Of a DNA stretch of 64,000 bases, positions 30,736 to 41,065 are shown piece after piece. This DNA is from Adiantum capillus-veneris (Eukaryota; Streptophyta; Polypodiopsida; Polypodiales; Pteridaceae). The translations under genes were made by a program, and so were the position numbers. The DNA lies in NCBI GenBank assembly GCA_014529385.2, contig CM043943.1, positions 104,256,355 through 104,320,354 on the forward strand. The letters are read 5' to 3'. The notes under the pieces are model-generated. The model had not been told where the DNA came from and did no database searches. It was given only the letters and a program-made list of their open reading frames with translations. Within the stretch, counting starts at the first letter, position 1, and every line of letters begins with the position of its first letter.

Positions 30736-33700
30736 CTAAGGAGTCCTAGCACCAGCATTCTCCTTCTGAATGAGTCTGTAAATGGCCTCCTGCTCAAGCT
30801 GATTCCACCTTTCTGTGGTCATCTCCATTTCATAAGGCGTGAGAGGATGATAGGTTTTGGTGTCGGGATCATAGAGCGTGCGTCTGCCTTTGGTGATCCT
30901 AGTTCTGGCCAGTTTATGACAATACGAAGCTGTATGGATCCATCCTTCTGGGAGAGGCTAATTGGTTTTGATCCAAGATTCAAAAAAAATCTCATCCATC
31001 TCTCTATACTGTGGTCCTAGGCTTGGTTTAGCCGTAATGTCCTTTTCAGGCAGTTTAGAGGACTCAACAGTGAGTTGCAACAGTTGGTTGGTGATCTTAG
31101 TGAGACCTCTTATTTGAATTTTCCATTGGCCCATACACAGTCTGATCCTCTGCATCTCCTCCTTCATCTCCTGGATATCATTCAGTTGGAGGGCGTCGTT
31201 GAACAGTGTTTGCCAAGTTTTCCATTCCACAATCGATCGCTCATACCAATCCTGAAGTTCATCAGTAATCTTGAAATATGTGAGCCGATCGACTGGTTCT
31301 AGATGTTGAGGGTAAAGTGTTGGAAAACATCTTGGCAACTTTGCCTCTCTTGCTAGTAAAGCATACAAGAGAAATGGGGAATCAGGCACAAATTCTAAGA
31401 AGTTAAGGACAGCCTGGTTCTCTTGCTGCATCATTTTACTGGTTACCCTAACCAGCTGAAACAGTTTTCGGAGAGCAGTTGCTTGTTCTCCCACTGACAT
31501 TCTAGTTTGAGGTCCCTTGCTGGTGGCAGTCTGGTCTTCAAGAATGGTCCGCACCCTTTGATCCAGAACTCCCCTAGCAATCTGCATTTGTACTAAGACC
31601 CCTTTCAATTGATTCCTGACATCCTTCATACATCTATATGTTGGCTTGTTTCCCAGCAGAAGCTCTAATTCCATAGCCAGAGAGTGATAATCTGCAGTAG
31701 ACTGTCGTTGCGAGTGTGGATTGGTTACTCTCTCTTCAGCAGTTAGTATCCACTCACACACCCTTTCCAACAGTTGTATTGTGCTGGGATGTGCAGGTAA
31801 TTGGCAAGCCTCTTGATCATGGAAAACAATTGACTTCCAATGCTCAACCATTTCCTTGGCTCCGACATACAATCTCTGAAAGTGTTCCAGATCATGTATA
31901 AGATCATCATCCTCCAAATACCGCCTGGTTATAGGAGCCGGCTGATGTCTCAATCTCTTGTTCAACGTGATGAGCTATAATGAATGTTGCTCATCACCTG
32001 TTGGTCCCTCAATCACAGCTTTGCTTTTCCCTTTAACATCCCTGCTTTGTTGTGACTGGTGTGCCGGTGGACTCCCAGTGTTGTTGGGTTGTTGCTCTTG
32101 TGGCTATTGATTGCTCGACCTCTACCCTTCATGCTAGTCTGCCTGTGATTGATTTCCTCCAGTTGACCCTGTACCACCAGTACCAGGTCCTGGAGGTGGA
32201 GATGGAGGAGAGGCATCATCATCATCATCATTATGCCCTTCGTCTAGTTCATCCTCCTCCTTCTCTGCTTCTTCTTCCTTATCCTCATCTTCTTCAATGG
32301 TAGTATGTTGTTCAATGTAATCAAGGATAGCTTGATTTGTCAGAGCACTATTATATTCAGCAACTTTATCCTGTAAATCACTCTGCATTGTCTCCATAAG
32401 AGACTGCAAGTTTTCCATATCAAAAATAGCATTGCCTGATGGATTCAAGATCTCAGCCACGTTATTGTAGATATATCTTTCTATTAGGGTGGTCTTTAGA
32501 GCATTGTGGCGGAGCTGTAAAGAGTTGAACTCAAAGCGATTCATCCTTAACATGGTTCAAACCTATCAGCAACTCGTTGTGGTTCAGTCTTTTCAGACTC
32601 TACCTTGGCTAGCTTACTTTGTAACTGCTGAATGGTCCTGTCTGAGTGAGCTTCAAGGAGAGTGTGGCGCAAGTTCTGGGATGCTCTCGCTTGCTCCAGC
32701 TTTTCAATCTGCTCCTCAGCCTCCCTCAATTCAGCTTTTACCTTGATTATTTCATCGTTTGACCCTGTAGCATCCAGCATTTGTCCCATACAATTGACAA
32801 TAGTATTCCATGATGACTGAATGAGTATTGAACATCCATCACTAACTGGTTCTGGGTCAGAATCAGTTGGCTCATAGACTGTGACAGGAGCCATATAAGG
32901 TAAGGCAGCATAATCAGATTTCTACAACAGGAGAAGTCCCTTGAGTGGATGAGTTTGCAGCTGCTGTAACCTGTCTTTCTTGGTCAGGTGCAGGGCTTCT
33001 TCATTAAATGGAATGGAGACTCGGACCAGTGTATTTGGAGACGCTGGGCCTTTGACCTTATCAACCTGGTCTACTGATTTCTCAGGACTAGCTTTTTCTG
33101 TCTGATCTTGGCCAGTACTGGTGGTTACTCAAATCTGGACTTTTGGCTGGTTGATTCCACCAGTGGTCTAGTAAGTTTGTTGTTCAGCCTAGCTAATTGG
33201 AGTCTTGTTACTAGACACTATCTTGACTTGACTTTCCAGTTGCTTTAGGAGAGCACTGCTCTTGATCAGTGTCGTCCTTGGCTTCTTTGAACTGGCTTCT
33301 TTGAACAGCCAGGTTCATCTTGTTTAGCCTTCCTTTTCAGTCCAGTAGGAGTGGACTAACTTTCTGTTTCTTCCTCATCCGATGACAAGTCAATATTTTT
33401 GGATACTGGAAATTGCTTCTAACTCCAAGCCATTCTCACCTGATCATGAGAGTCTGGAGCAGTTGCCAGTACAAAAATTGCCAAACATACCAAGCCTTGA
33501 ATACACTCTGAGATTTCAGCTTGGCAGTTTTCTGAAGCACATTGTGCGACAATATCTGGTAGAGGTTGATAGAGACTTTGGAATCCAGTCTTTTTGCCAA
33601 CAGCATGGCAAAAAGCTTCTCTGACACATATTCTTTAGACTCACAGCTTCGGCCACAAATCGATAGGCAGTGGGAGCTTCCAGTCCTGCGACTGGAATCC

Positions 33701-34112
33701 CTTGTGCACTGGCTTTCCTTTTCCTCCTAGCAACATCATCCTCCTTCAAAGCGGCAATGATCTGCTCCGCAGTCGCCACAGATGGCTTGGGCCCGTTTGG
33801 CATACGAAATGCAAAAGCAATGCTTTCTAGTGTGACAGACGCTTTCTGGCCATAAATCATAGCATTGCCATCTTCAGCATTGAAAGAGTCCAAGACTTGC
33901 ATGATGATGGCTATGTCAAACTCAATCCTTGTGGCTTGCAGAACCACACGCAAGTCCCACAGTTGGAGTAGAGTCATAGCTTGCTCAGTAAACACATAAC
34001 GCTGAATTCTGTTGTACCGAATGAGTGGAACAGTTGACTTTGTAGCGATGATAAGAGTTTGGGTTTCGTTGATAGTGTCCTGCATCTTTTCTGACAGTTT
34101 CCTCCTACCCAT
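30736..34112 (-). pseudogene. T1 arm 2 post-pol protein (about 1100 codons)
   Basis: Fullest copy of the extra ORF. N-terminus (34112, MGRRKLSEKM) has TAEQIIAALKEDDVARR and YRFVAEAVSLK. A Lys/Gln/Thr-rich middle (33300-32900) leads to a coiled coil from MAPVTVYEP (32894) through KAELREAEEQIEKLEQ. An acidic tract (EEDEDKEEEAEKEEDELDE, 32295-32240) and a Pro/Gly linker follow. The conserved C-terminal region (31980-30736) has EACQLPAHPS, MELELLLGNKPTY and LYDPDTKTYHPLTPYE. Frame changes occur near 33620 and 32550, with stops near 33340, 32130, 31975 and 30958. It lies where Athila/Tat-type elements carry extra ORFs, but I see no signal peptide or membrane segment and do not recognise the protein. 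Confidence 0.75.
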
Positions 34113-34402
34113 ACACCGTGAAGATAATGAAGCAGGTGAAGAAGAAGAGACTTACTTGATTCTTTGAAGACGTACCCAGGTGTGGCTGGAAAACTTAGAT
34201 GACAATACATTGTCTCCTCATAGGATGAAGTTTGCGGCTGCAATGAAGATACTTCAGAGCTCGGCGATGGCGAATGGACAACAGGAGGTAATCGTCGCGC
34301 AGGGGATTTGCAAGGAAAAATGCCGACTCGCCTGACTGTTATACGCGTTCACACCATAAAAGCTCCAGCACTTACCGTTCCGCAAAAGTTTTTAAGTTCT
34401 GG

Positions 34403-35990
34403 AAACTTTCCTCACACTCAACAGTCCAATTGAACTTGCTGGTTTTCTTTGTGAGCTCATACAGTGGTAAAGCTTGGGAGGCAAATTTATGCACAAACCT
34501 TCTGGAAAAGTTGATATATCTCAAGAAAGAACTTAACTCAGATGCATTCCTGGGTGCCTTGGCCTGCTGAACACACTAAATCTTGTCGTTGGCCATTTCT
34601 ATTCCATTGTGGGATACTACATGTCATTGTTGTACATCTCATATCTTGCAATCTCATCAAGCAACATATATGTGAAACGCAATGGAAATGGATCCTTGAT
34701 GGTTTGAGCATTAAGTTTCATATAATCTACACATACTCTCAACTTCCCATTCTTTTTGGGAACAACTATAATAGGAAACAACCAATCACTACTGGCTACT
34801 TCAGTGATGAACCCAGCTTTGAGAAGGTTGTCAATCTCTTCCTTGACCTCCTTAGCATAATTGGGATTCATTCGGTACCACTGCAGTCTTACTGACTTGG
34901 CATCTGGCTTCAGTGGTATTCTGTGCTGGCAGACTTTTGGATCCATCCCTTTCAGATCAGTGTGTTCCCAGGCAAAAACATCTTTGTAATGCTGGAACAT
35001 TTTGCGTGCTTTCTTCTTCATTGTTGGGTTGAGATGTTTGTCAACTTTGATCATCCTTGGGTTGTCTTCAGAGCCTAGATTCTATTCTTCGATCTCTTGG
35101 TCATCTGGGAGTAACCAGTTAGGCCCGCCACCTTTTCTCTTGGTTGACTCTTCAGCGTAATCCCAAGATGGCCCTTTGAATTCCAAATCACTATTCTGAT
35201 TTGCCGTGTCCTCCCCCGAATGTGCTGGCTCATCTGGCGTACTGGATTCAATTGATCCTTCCAGCCTTCCAGTTAACTGAATTGATCGTTCTCCTGAGTT
35301 GAGATCAGTAAACTGGTCTGGAAACTGCTTCTTCTGTTTGTCAGCTTCCTCCTTGTTCAGTAGAACTGCATTGAGATCAATTTCTGCTAAGGGAAAAGTA
35401 TTTAGAGCTGCTAACATCCTTTCAATCTTCTTGATCTTATACTTCTGGCATAATTCTTTAGGTCTCAGCTCCTTTCTACAGCTTCTAGTATTGTTTGTCT
35501 GAATCTGGATTCTACCACTGGCCCCTTGTAGAGTCAGAGTTTGATTGGCATACTCCTGAACAGCTTGTGCCGTTCGCAACCATGGGCGCCCTAGTAGCAT
35601 TCCATATGCGCCTTGCACATCGAGAACTAGAAAAATGGTCTTGAACTTCTCCTTGCCCACTCGTATCAGCAGATTTTCGATCATACTAGTAGCTTGCACA
35701 ACTCGATGATCTGTTATCCGCACTTTGAAAGGTGTTGGATTCAAATTATTAATGCCCATCCTCTGCTGAAGATGTACTCCCATGATGTTCACTCCTACTC
35801 CTCCATCCAAGATGACACTCGAAAGTGGTTCCCATTGTTTCCGAACTTTGTAATCTATCTGAATTAGCGGCACTTCATCATCTCGGACAGTCGTCAAGTC
35901 AACTATCCTAGCCTCCGCCTCAGCCTTCCTTCGCTGTCTGATGAATTTTGTTGCTTCAGGCAAAGTTCTTCTGATGTCTTCCAACTCCAC
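34403..35990 (-). pseudogene. T1 arm 2 protease and truncated reverse transcriptase
   Basis: The protease reads SSVILDGGVGVNIMG with a D-G-G active site, then YGMLLGRPWLRTA. A 60-residue spacer and KDVFAWEHTDL lead into RT fingers (QWYRMNPNYAKEV, SSDWLFPIIVVPKK). At about 34630-34620 the sequence jumps from EMYN to the HVVS segment, removing about 330 bp with the palm FMDD. At about 34403 it jumps again over RNase H and IN into the post-pol region. One TAG (35084-35082) lies inside the frame. Confidence 0.88.
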
Positions 35991-36235
35991 AGTGAGTTTC
36001 TCGATTCTATCACAGATTTTGACATGAATTTCCTCTTTCTCCTAGTCAGAATGGTTGTCGGAGCTTGAAGAACTGGTAATATCTTCACAATGACATTCCT
36101 TCATTGTAGCGCTTTCAGCTCCTCTATCAACCCCCAACTCTTCAATCATCCTTGTACTGCAACCAGCATGGTCTCAGGTATGCCGGGCTTTGACTGATCT
36201 ATTTCAGTAGATTGGGCTGGTATCTTTTAAATGAC

Positions 36236-37987
36236 TCATGCTTCAGAACTTTCTGGCTGCTCTGGCAGCTTCTTGGCTAAATCCTCTGTGATTTTCGCCG
36301 CTAGTTCTCTTTGCTCCTGCCATTCATCAACCACCTTCTCTTTACCCTTGGCCTTCCATACCTCTCTCTGTTGAGCCCATTTTCTGCTTCCAGTAGTGAC
36401 TGGTTTTTCTGGAATCTCTGGGATTTCATCAATCACTACTCCTTTGCTTCGTGTAACTGCCCGTACTGGAACTCGCTCTGGTACCTTCTCCGCAGTAGCC
36501 GCAGTCCCAGGTGTCTCTAAACATTGAGCCGTAAAATGCCCATACTTTCCACAAGTATAGCAATTCAAACTTCGGCTCTGGTAGTTACCACTTCCTCGGC
36601 CCTGGCCAGTGCCTGCTTGGTATCTGCCGCGCCCTGGACCAGTACCACTGGTACCTGGTTTCTCCTCCTGAGAAGCATTGGCAGTTTCCACTCTTACTGG
36701 TTTGGCATTGGTATATGCCACTACTGACAAGTCTTTGCCCTTTTTGAAATGATGAATCCTAATGCCACAATTATTCCATAAATGGCCATAGGCTTTACAG
36801 TAAGTACATTGTGGGCACTCGTTGGAAACATGGTCCTTAGATTTACATTTTGAACACCAAGTCTCCATTCTTCTCACTGGTTGTCTGGTCTGGCTAATCT
36901 CAGCAATTTGCCGAGTCATCTCTTCAATCTTCTTAGCCCAAGACCCCTTTTTAGGCTTATCCTTGGTCTTCTCATTGGAGCTACTCTCAGAACTACTGGA
37001 AACTTCGCTTGAATCATAGTTGTCACTAGAAGAACTGCTACTACTGGACCTCCTCTTCTTATGACCTTTTTCCTTCTTAGCCTGTTGTTTTAGCTGCAGG
37101 GCTCACTGCACCAAATCATTGAATTTCTTCATCGATGCTGGCACCTCCTACTCTCTAAGCTTCTTGCTGCGAAAGCCATTCAAGAACCATGCTCGCAATC
37201 GCTTCTCTGATGGTGGTTCCTGCAGTTGCCTTGTCAGCTCCTTAATTTTTTCAACATAGCTTCGGACTAATAATTTCCTCTGCTTAATCTTATCCAGTTC
37301 ACAAAAAATATCCTCATCACCTCTATTGTTGGAATATTCCAGTCTGAAGGCTTTAAGGAGTTTATTATAGGATCGAAGCTGGCAAGCCGGGTAATGATAG
37401 TACCACTTTCTCGCGGTGTCCTTCAGCGTTTGTGGAAAGTATTCACCCCACTCATCCTCATCAATATTTTTCAGCTATGCATACTGCTCAAAATCTTGGA
37501 TGTGAACATCCGGATCATCCTTCTTGCTACCTTTGAATACTGGAAAAGAGATTTTCAAAAAGGATGTGTAATCATGACGATCACTGTTCGTCCCTCCGCT
37601 TCTCATCTTAGAGTCTGAACGTCGCTTTGGAGTTTTCTTACAATTTTTGGTATCTGCATCCCAATTAATATCTGCTTCTGTCTCTGTCTCTGTGTCCTCC
37701 CTGGCCTGTCTACTGGAAGTATGGCGACTGCTTTTACTGCCTTTGGTGCCCTCGTCTCCCTGCCTAGACCGAGAACTTTTAGCCTTGCGTGCTTCCCTTT
37801 CTGTCCGTCTGCGTCTTGACTGATTGGAATGATGTGAGTCCTTCTTCTCATCAGCTTGACTGTGCTTCTCCTGAGCCTCAGTGTCAGTCACCAGCTCATG
37901 CTTGGGGTCAGAGTCTCTTTCTGACTCTTCAGGAATAGGGTCAACACGGTAGGTTGGTTTCCGGCCACGACTAGTTTTGGGTGTCAT
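36236..37987 (-). pseudogene. T1 arm 2 gag with three zinc knuckles
   Basis: One frame from MTPKTSRGRK (37987) to 36236 is broken by three stops (37475, near 37160 and near 37105). N-terminal Arg/Ser/Glu-rich region; capsid segment with FPVFKGSKKDDPDVH, DEWGEYFPQTL and RLRAWFLNGFRSKK; a Ser-rich linker; then three CX2CX4HX4C knuckles in the order CSKCKSKDHVSNEC, CTYCKAYGHLWNNC and CYTCGKYGHFTAQC, the third about 60 residues after the second. Three knuckles is more than most plant gypsy gags carry. It packages RNA and forms particles. Pol is in another frame. Confidence 0.88.
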
Positions 37988-38082
37988 TACCGCAGCTGAG
38001 AACTTTCAACTGGGAGATGAGTTTGCTAGTCAAAAAACAACAGCTCTAGCCACCGTGATCACCAAGATGGAATTGGAGCTGA

Positions 38083-38106
38083 TCTCTTTTAGATAGCTGA
38101 TTCCAG
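38083..38106 (-). promoter_or_regulatory. T1 primer-binding region
   Basis: The - strand after the LTR reads CTGGAATCAGCTATC. It resembles but does not match the iMet site (TGGTATCAGAGC). The same sequence follows the central LTR, so it is native to the family and not local decay. Confidence 0.5.
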
Positions 38107-38582
38107 TGTTAGAAGTTTACAGCTACTGGTGATGTATTAGTTCAAACAGTAGATTGGACAAGGGAATAGAAACTGAACTGGAATACATCTACTGGAATGA
38201 GAACTAGACTAAAGTACTGAGAATGATATATAGATTTAGATTCAGATTCAGATTCAGATTCAGACTCAGAGAGAATGAGTACAAAGTATGTATGACTGGA
38301 ATATACATTACTGCTATAATTGGGATTACAGATGGAAGATTACAATGAAGATGATGTAGCTCAAGAACAACTTAGGATTATGGATCAAAAGCTTAACAGA
38401 GGTACAGCTGACAAATGACTCAATTCATGCCATAACTTATGCCAACCCCATTACAATGTAATGGATCCTATTTATATGCTTTGGGAATTACTGTGGTAAC
38501 TACCGTGGTGATTACTCATTGCTCCAGTGTGCGTCACTCAGAAGCCGGTTCCCACACAGTGAGACTGTCTCAACCATCTACA
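38107..38582 (-). repeat. T1 arm 2 5' LTR (476 bp)
   Basis: On the - strand TGTAGATGGTTGAGACAG to CTTCTAACA. By eye about 90-95 percent identical to 29983-30446. It has a longer GAATCT run (38236-38265). It adjoins repeat R at 38583 without a target duplication. Confidence 0.87.
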
Positions 38583-38818
38583 CAATAGCCTCCATTAAAA
38601 GAAATAGCCTCCATTAAAATTTTTGATTCATCGACCTGATCTGTGGCGTATGACCCTTACAAGCACGATCACTATGGATAGAGGACCTCCTCTCTTTTGT
38701 TGCTCGTATCTCTGCTTCGTGGAAACGGAGTAGGGTGTCGTTAATGGAACTTGAGAATAAGGAAGGCCATCTATCGAGTCGTCCCAATCTTCTCAAGGTT
38801 GGGGACCTCACAATCGGG
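38583..38818 (+). repeat. Repeat R, copy 1, right part, with filler duplication
   Basis: From about 38600 it aligns with 44611-44829. AATAGCCTCCATTAAAA occurs twice (38584 and 38603), a junction duplication absent from copy 2. The shared frame reads SLWIEDLLSFVARISASWKR, then ELENKEGHLSSRPNLL. Copy 2 keeps the same frame with conservative differences, so this may be a relic exon. Confidence 0.7.
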
Positions 38819-39050
38819 TATCAGGGCTTAGGTTAAAAAGATTTTATTGGCTACTTCAAGCTTTCTTGTGTGTATGGGTTTCTATACCCATTATCCGACT
38901 CATAAAGATATTACACTATGTTGATTGATGTGTATCATCGTTATGGTTGAAACCTCTACTATGTTTTCTCATAGAGAGATCTTTTATAGACCCCTATATG
39001 ACATTTTGATGACTTTATGAATAGAATATTGAGTTTTTTTTCTTCAAAAA
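38819..39050 (+). other. Unassigned segment with LINE-like A-rich end
   Basis: No ORF. It ends TATGAATAGAATATTGAG, then a T-run and CAAAAAAAG, resembling the 3' end of a plant LINE. No coding match upstream supports this, so it is weak. Confidence 0.3.
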
Positions 39051-39054
39051 AAGT

Positions 39055-39320
39055 TGTATGACTGGATAAGTCATGAATTTTTGGTGGATTGGCTAAGCCA
39101 TGACTGGTTAAGTCATATCATTGTGGTAGTCATAACTAGTTAAGTCATGTGATTGAGTTTTGATGGACTGGATAAGTCATGACTGGTTAAGTCATGTGAC
39201 TGAGTTTTGATGGACTCAATAAGTCAAGATTGGTTAAGTCATGTGATTGAGTTTTAATGAATCGGATAAATAATGATTGGTTAAGTCATACAATTGAGCT
39301 TTTACTGGACTGGATAAGTA
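39055..39320 (+). repeat. 47-bp tandem array with GGTTAAGTCAT core
   Basis: About five units of about 47 bp share GACTGGATAAGTCATGACTGG and TGATTGAGTTTT. Copies differ by 5-15 percent. It ends at a gag fragment and could be part of that element's leader or LTR. Confidence 0.85.
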
Positions 39321-39331
39321 CTCAAGGAAAT

Positions 39332-39668
39332 ATTCAAATCACTTCTACGTTGAAAAACCCTCAAAACGATGCTATTTACATGGAAATTGAAGAAAAGAAA
39401 TTGCTACTCAAACAAATGCAACCACCTTCTTTTAAAGGAGTGAGTGTTGATATTGAGAAAGATGCAGAAGTATGGACTGAAGCTATGGATGATTACTTCT
39501 CTACTGCAAGGACCACACCTACAAATCAAGCAATGCTAGGGATGTTTTGTCTCTCAGGGAAAGCAAAATTATGGTGGAAACAACATTGGTATGACATGGA
39601 AGTGTTGGAGAACTCTCAGAGTTGGTGGAAAATCAAACAAGTGTTGGAGAACTCTCAGATTAATGTGA
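39332..39668 (+). pseudogene. gag fragment of another LTR element
   Basis: About 110 codons read MQPPSFKGVSVDIEKDAEVW then AMDDYFSTARTTP and SGKAKLWWKQHWYDME, the core of a plant gypsy retrotransposon gag (capsid) domain. It ends at a duplicated GTGTTGGAGAACTCTCAG (39600 and 39643), and beyond it lies truncated T2. No partner pol is present nearby. Confidence 0.75.
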
Positions 39669-40609
39669 CGTTGATGCAGTAATGGATCAATACCTTTTAC
39701 ATCTACATAATCCCATGCAAAAACATCTTTGTATTCCAACAATAACTGCCATAAGTCTTGTAGGAATTCCCCATCCACATAAATGCTAACCTTGACCATC
39801 CTTGGTTCTTCTTCAGTCCCTAAATTCAATTCTTTTAGTTCATCCTGCTGAACCCTTTTAGATCCTCCAAATCTTTTGTTGTAAATTTTCTCCACCATAT
39901 CTCTGGCATCCTTCTCCTCCTGCTGAACTTCCCTTTTGACACTAGTTGATAGACTCTGATCCATCAGTTTTAGTATGTCGGAACCCTGAATTTCCTGTCC
40001 CGTGACAGGTTCATCAAAAAGCTCCTCTGTTTCCTGATCCTTCTGCAAAATTCCCTCAATATCAACTTCAAAAATAGGTATGACCGTCGGATTAGCCTGC
40101 AAAAAGGCTTCCTCCTCATCATCCTCTACTTCTTCAGCAAGACTGATTGATTGAGCAAACAAGGGTCTTTCTTTTCCAGGAATGTACTTTCTTCCCAACA
40201 TAGGTATGCTGATTATCTGTTTCCCTTTGGTAAGCACCACCTGATTCTCACCCCAATCCTGTTTCACCTTGGCTAACCTAAACCAAGGTCTTCCCAACAA
40301 CATCTCATAGGATGCATCACCTTCCTTCATTCTGAGAACAACAAAATCAACTTGAAATTGCATCCCTGCAATCTGAATAGAAGAGTTCCTTAAAATTCCA
40401 ATTGGCTGAACCCTCCTTTGATCATCCATTTTCACTTGGAAAGGTGTTGGATCCAATCTCCCTAAGCCCGTTGTGAGATAAACTGACTCAGGTAAGATAT
40501 TGACACCAGATCCTCCATCCAGCAATACTTCCTCAAATATCCTGTCCTGTAAAGTCACCTTGATAACTGGAATCATGAAATCCACATCAGAAGGATGAAT
40601 GCTATTCAC
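39660..40609 (-). pseudogene. T2 protease and RT start
   Basis: The - strand has LLDGGSGVNILPES (aspartic protease with D-G-G), YEMLLGRPWFRLAKV, an acidic spacer, then KDVFAWDYVDVKGIDPLLHQ just before the RT fingers. The frame runs on for a few codons into foreign sequence from 39660. Protease is otherwise complete. Confidence 0.85.
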
Positions 40610-40627
40610 CCCAGGCTCCTCTTTCTG

Positions 40628-41065
40628 CTATATGGAACTTTCATAGTGCTTACCCAGTAACTTATGTAGCAATCTCTCTTTAAATGTTGGAACTATAGAA
40701 AGCATTTGGTCTAAAGACAAGTGTAAAGGAGAGTTAATTAATACCTCAAACCAATCTGGTGCAGGTACTTCAACCTGCTTTTTATGTTGTACTAGTGTAT
40801 CAGAAGATTCTGCATGATCCTCCAAGTGTTGACCTTGCTGCTCCTTCTGAACCTGCTTCTGTACCTGATCTCTAACCCCTTTTTGTTGTTCCCAATCAAT
40901 AGGACCTTTAGCCTTGGATCTAGTCACAGCCAGCACATCAATTTCATCTTCCATATTATTTGGATATTGACAATCATTCTCCACATTGTCATACTCCTCA
41001 GTCAGAAGTATTGTGGCTGTTTTATTAGGGGTATCCTGATAAATCTGAATGTCGATAATAATCAC
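40628..41065 (-). pseudogene. T2 gag-protease spacer
   Basis: A 145-residue stretch on the - strand, acidic and Gln-rich, with DVLAVTRSKAKGP and an amphipathic end (FKERLLHKLLGKHYES) that leads to the protease. A stop at 40628-40630 and a frame change near 41070 break it from its neighbours. In related elements this is the linker between zinc knuckles and protease. Confidence 0.7.

Larger units (their letters stand above)
25354..38582. mobile_element. T1: head-to-head composite of one Ty3/gypsy lineage inside repeat R
   Basis: Arm 1 (25354-30446, +) runs RT, RNase H, IN, post-pol ORF, LTR. After a 37-bp leader remnant (30447-30483), arm 2 (30484-38582, -) runs, read outward on its own strand from the LTR, gag, PR, RT fingers, post-pol ORF. 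The arms lack largely different parts: arm 1 has no LTR at its outer end, no gag and no PR, and lacks the first 2 kb of the post-pol ORF; arm 2 lacks the RT palm, RNase H and IN. No target duplication is seen. See findings for the junctions. Confidence 0.88.

Noticed and set aside
38819-39050. LINE insertion
   Set aside because: Only an A-rich end suggests it; there is no LINE coding sequence or target duplication, so it is kept as unassigned.
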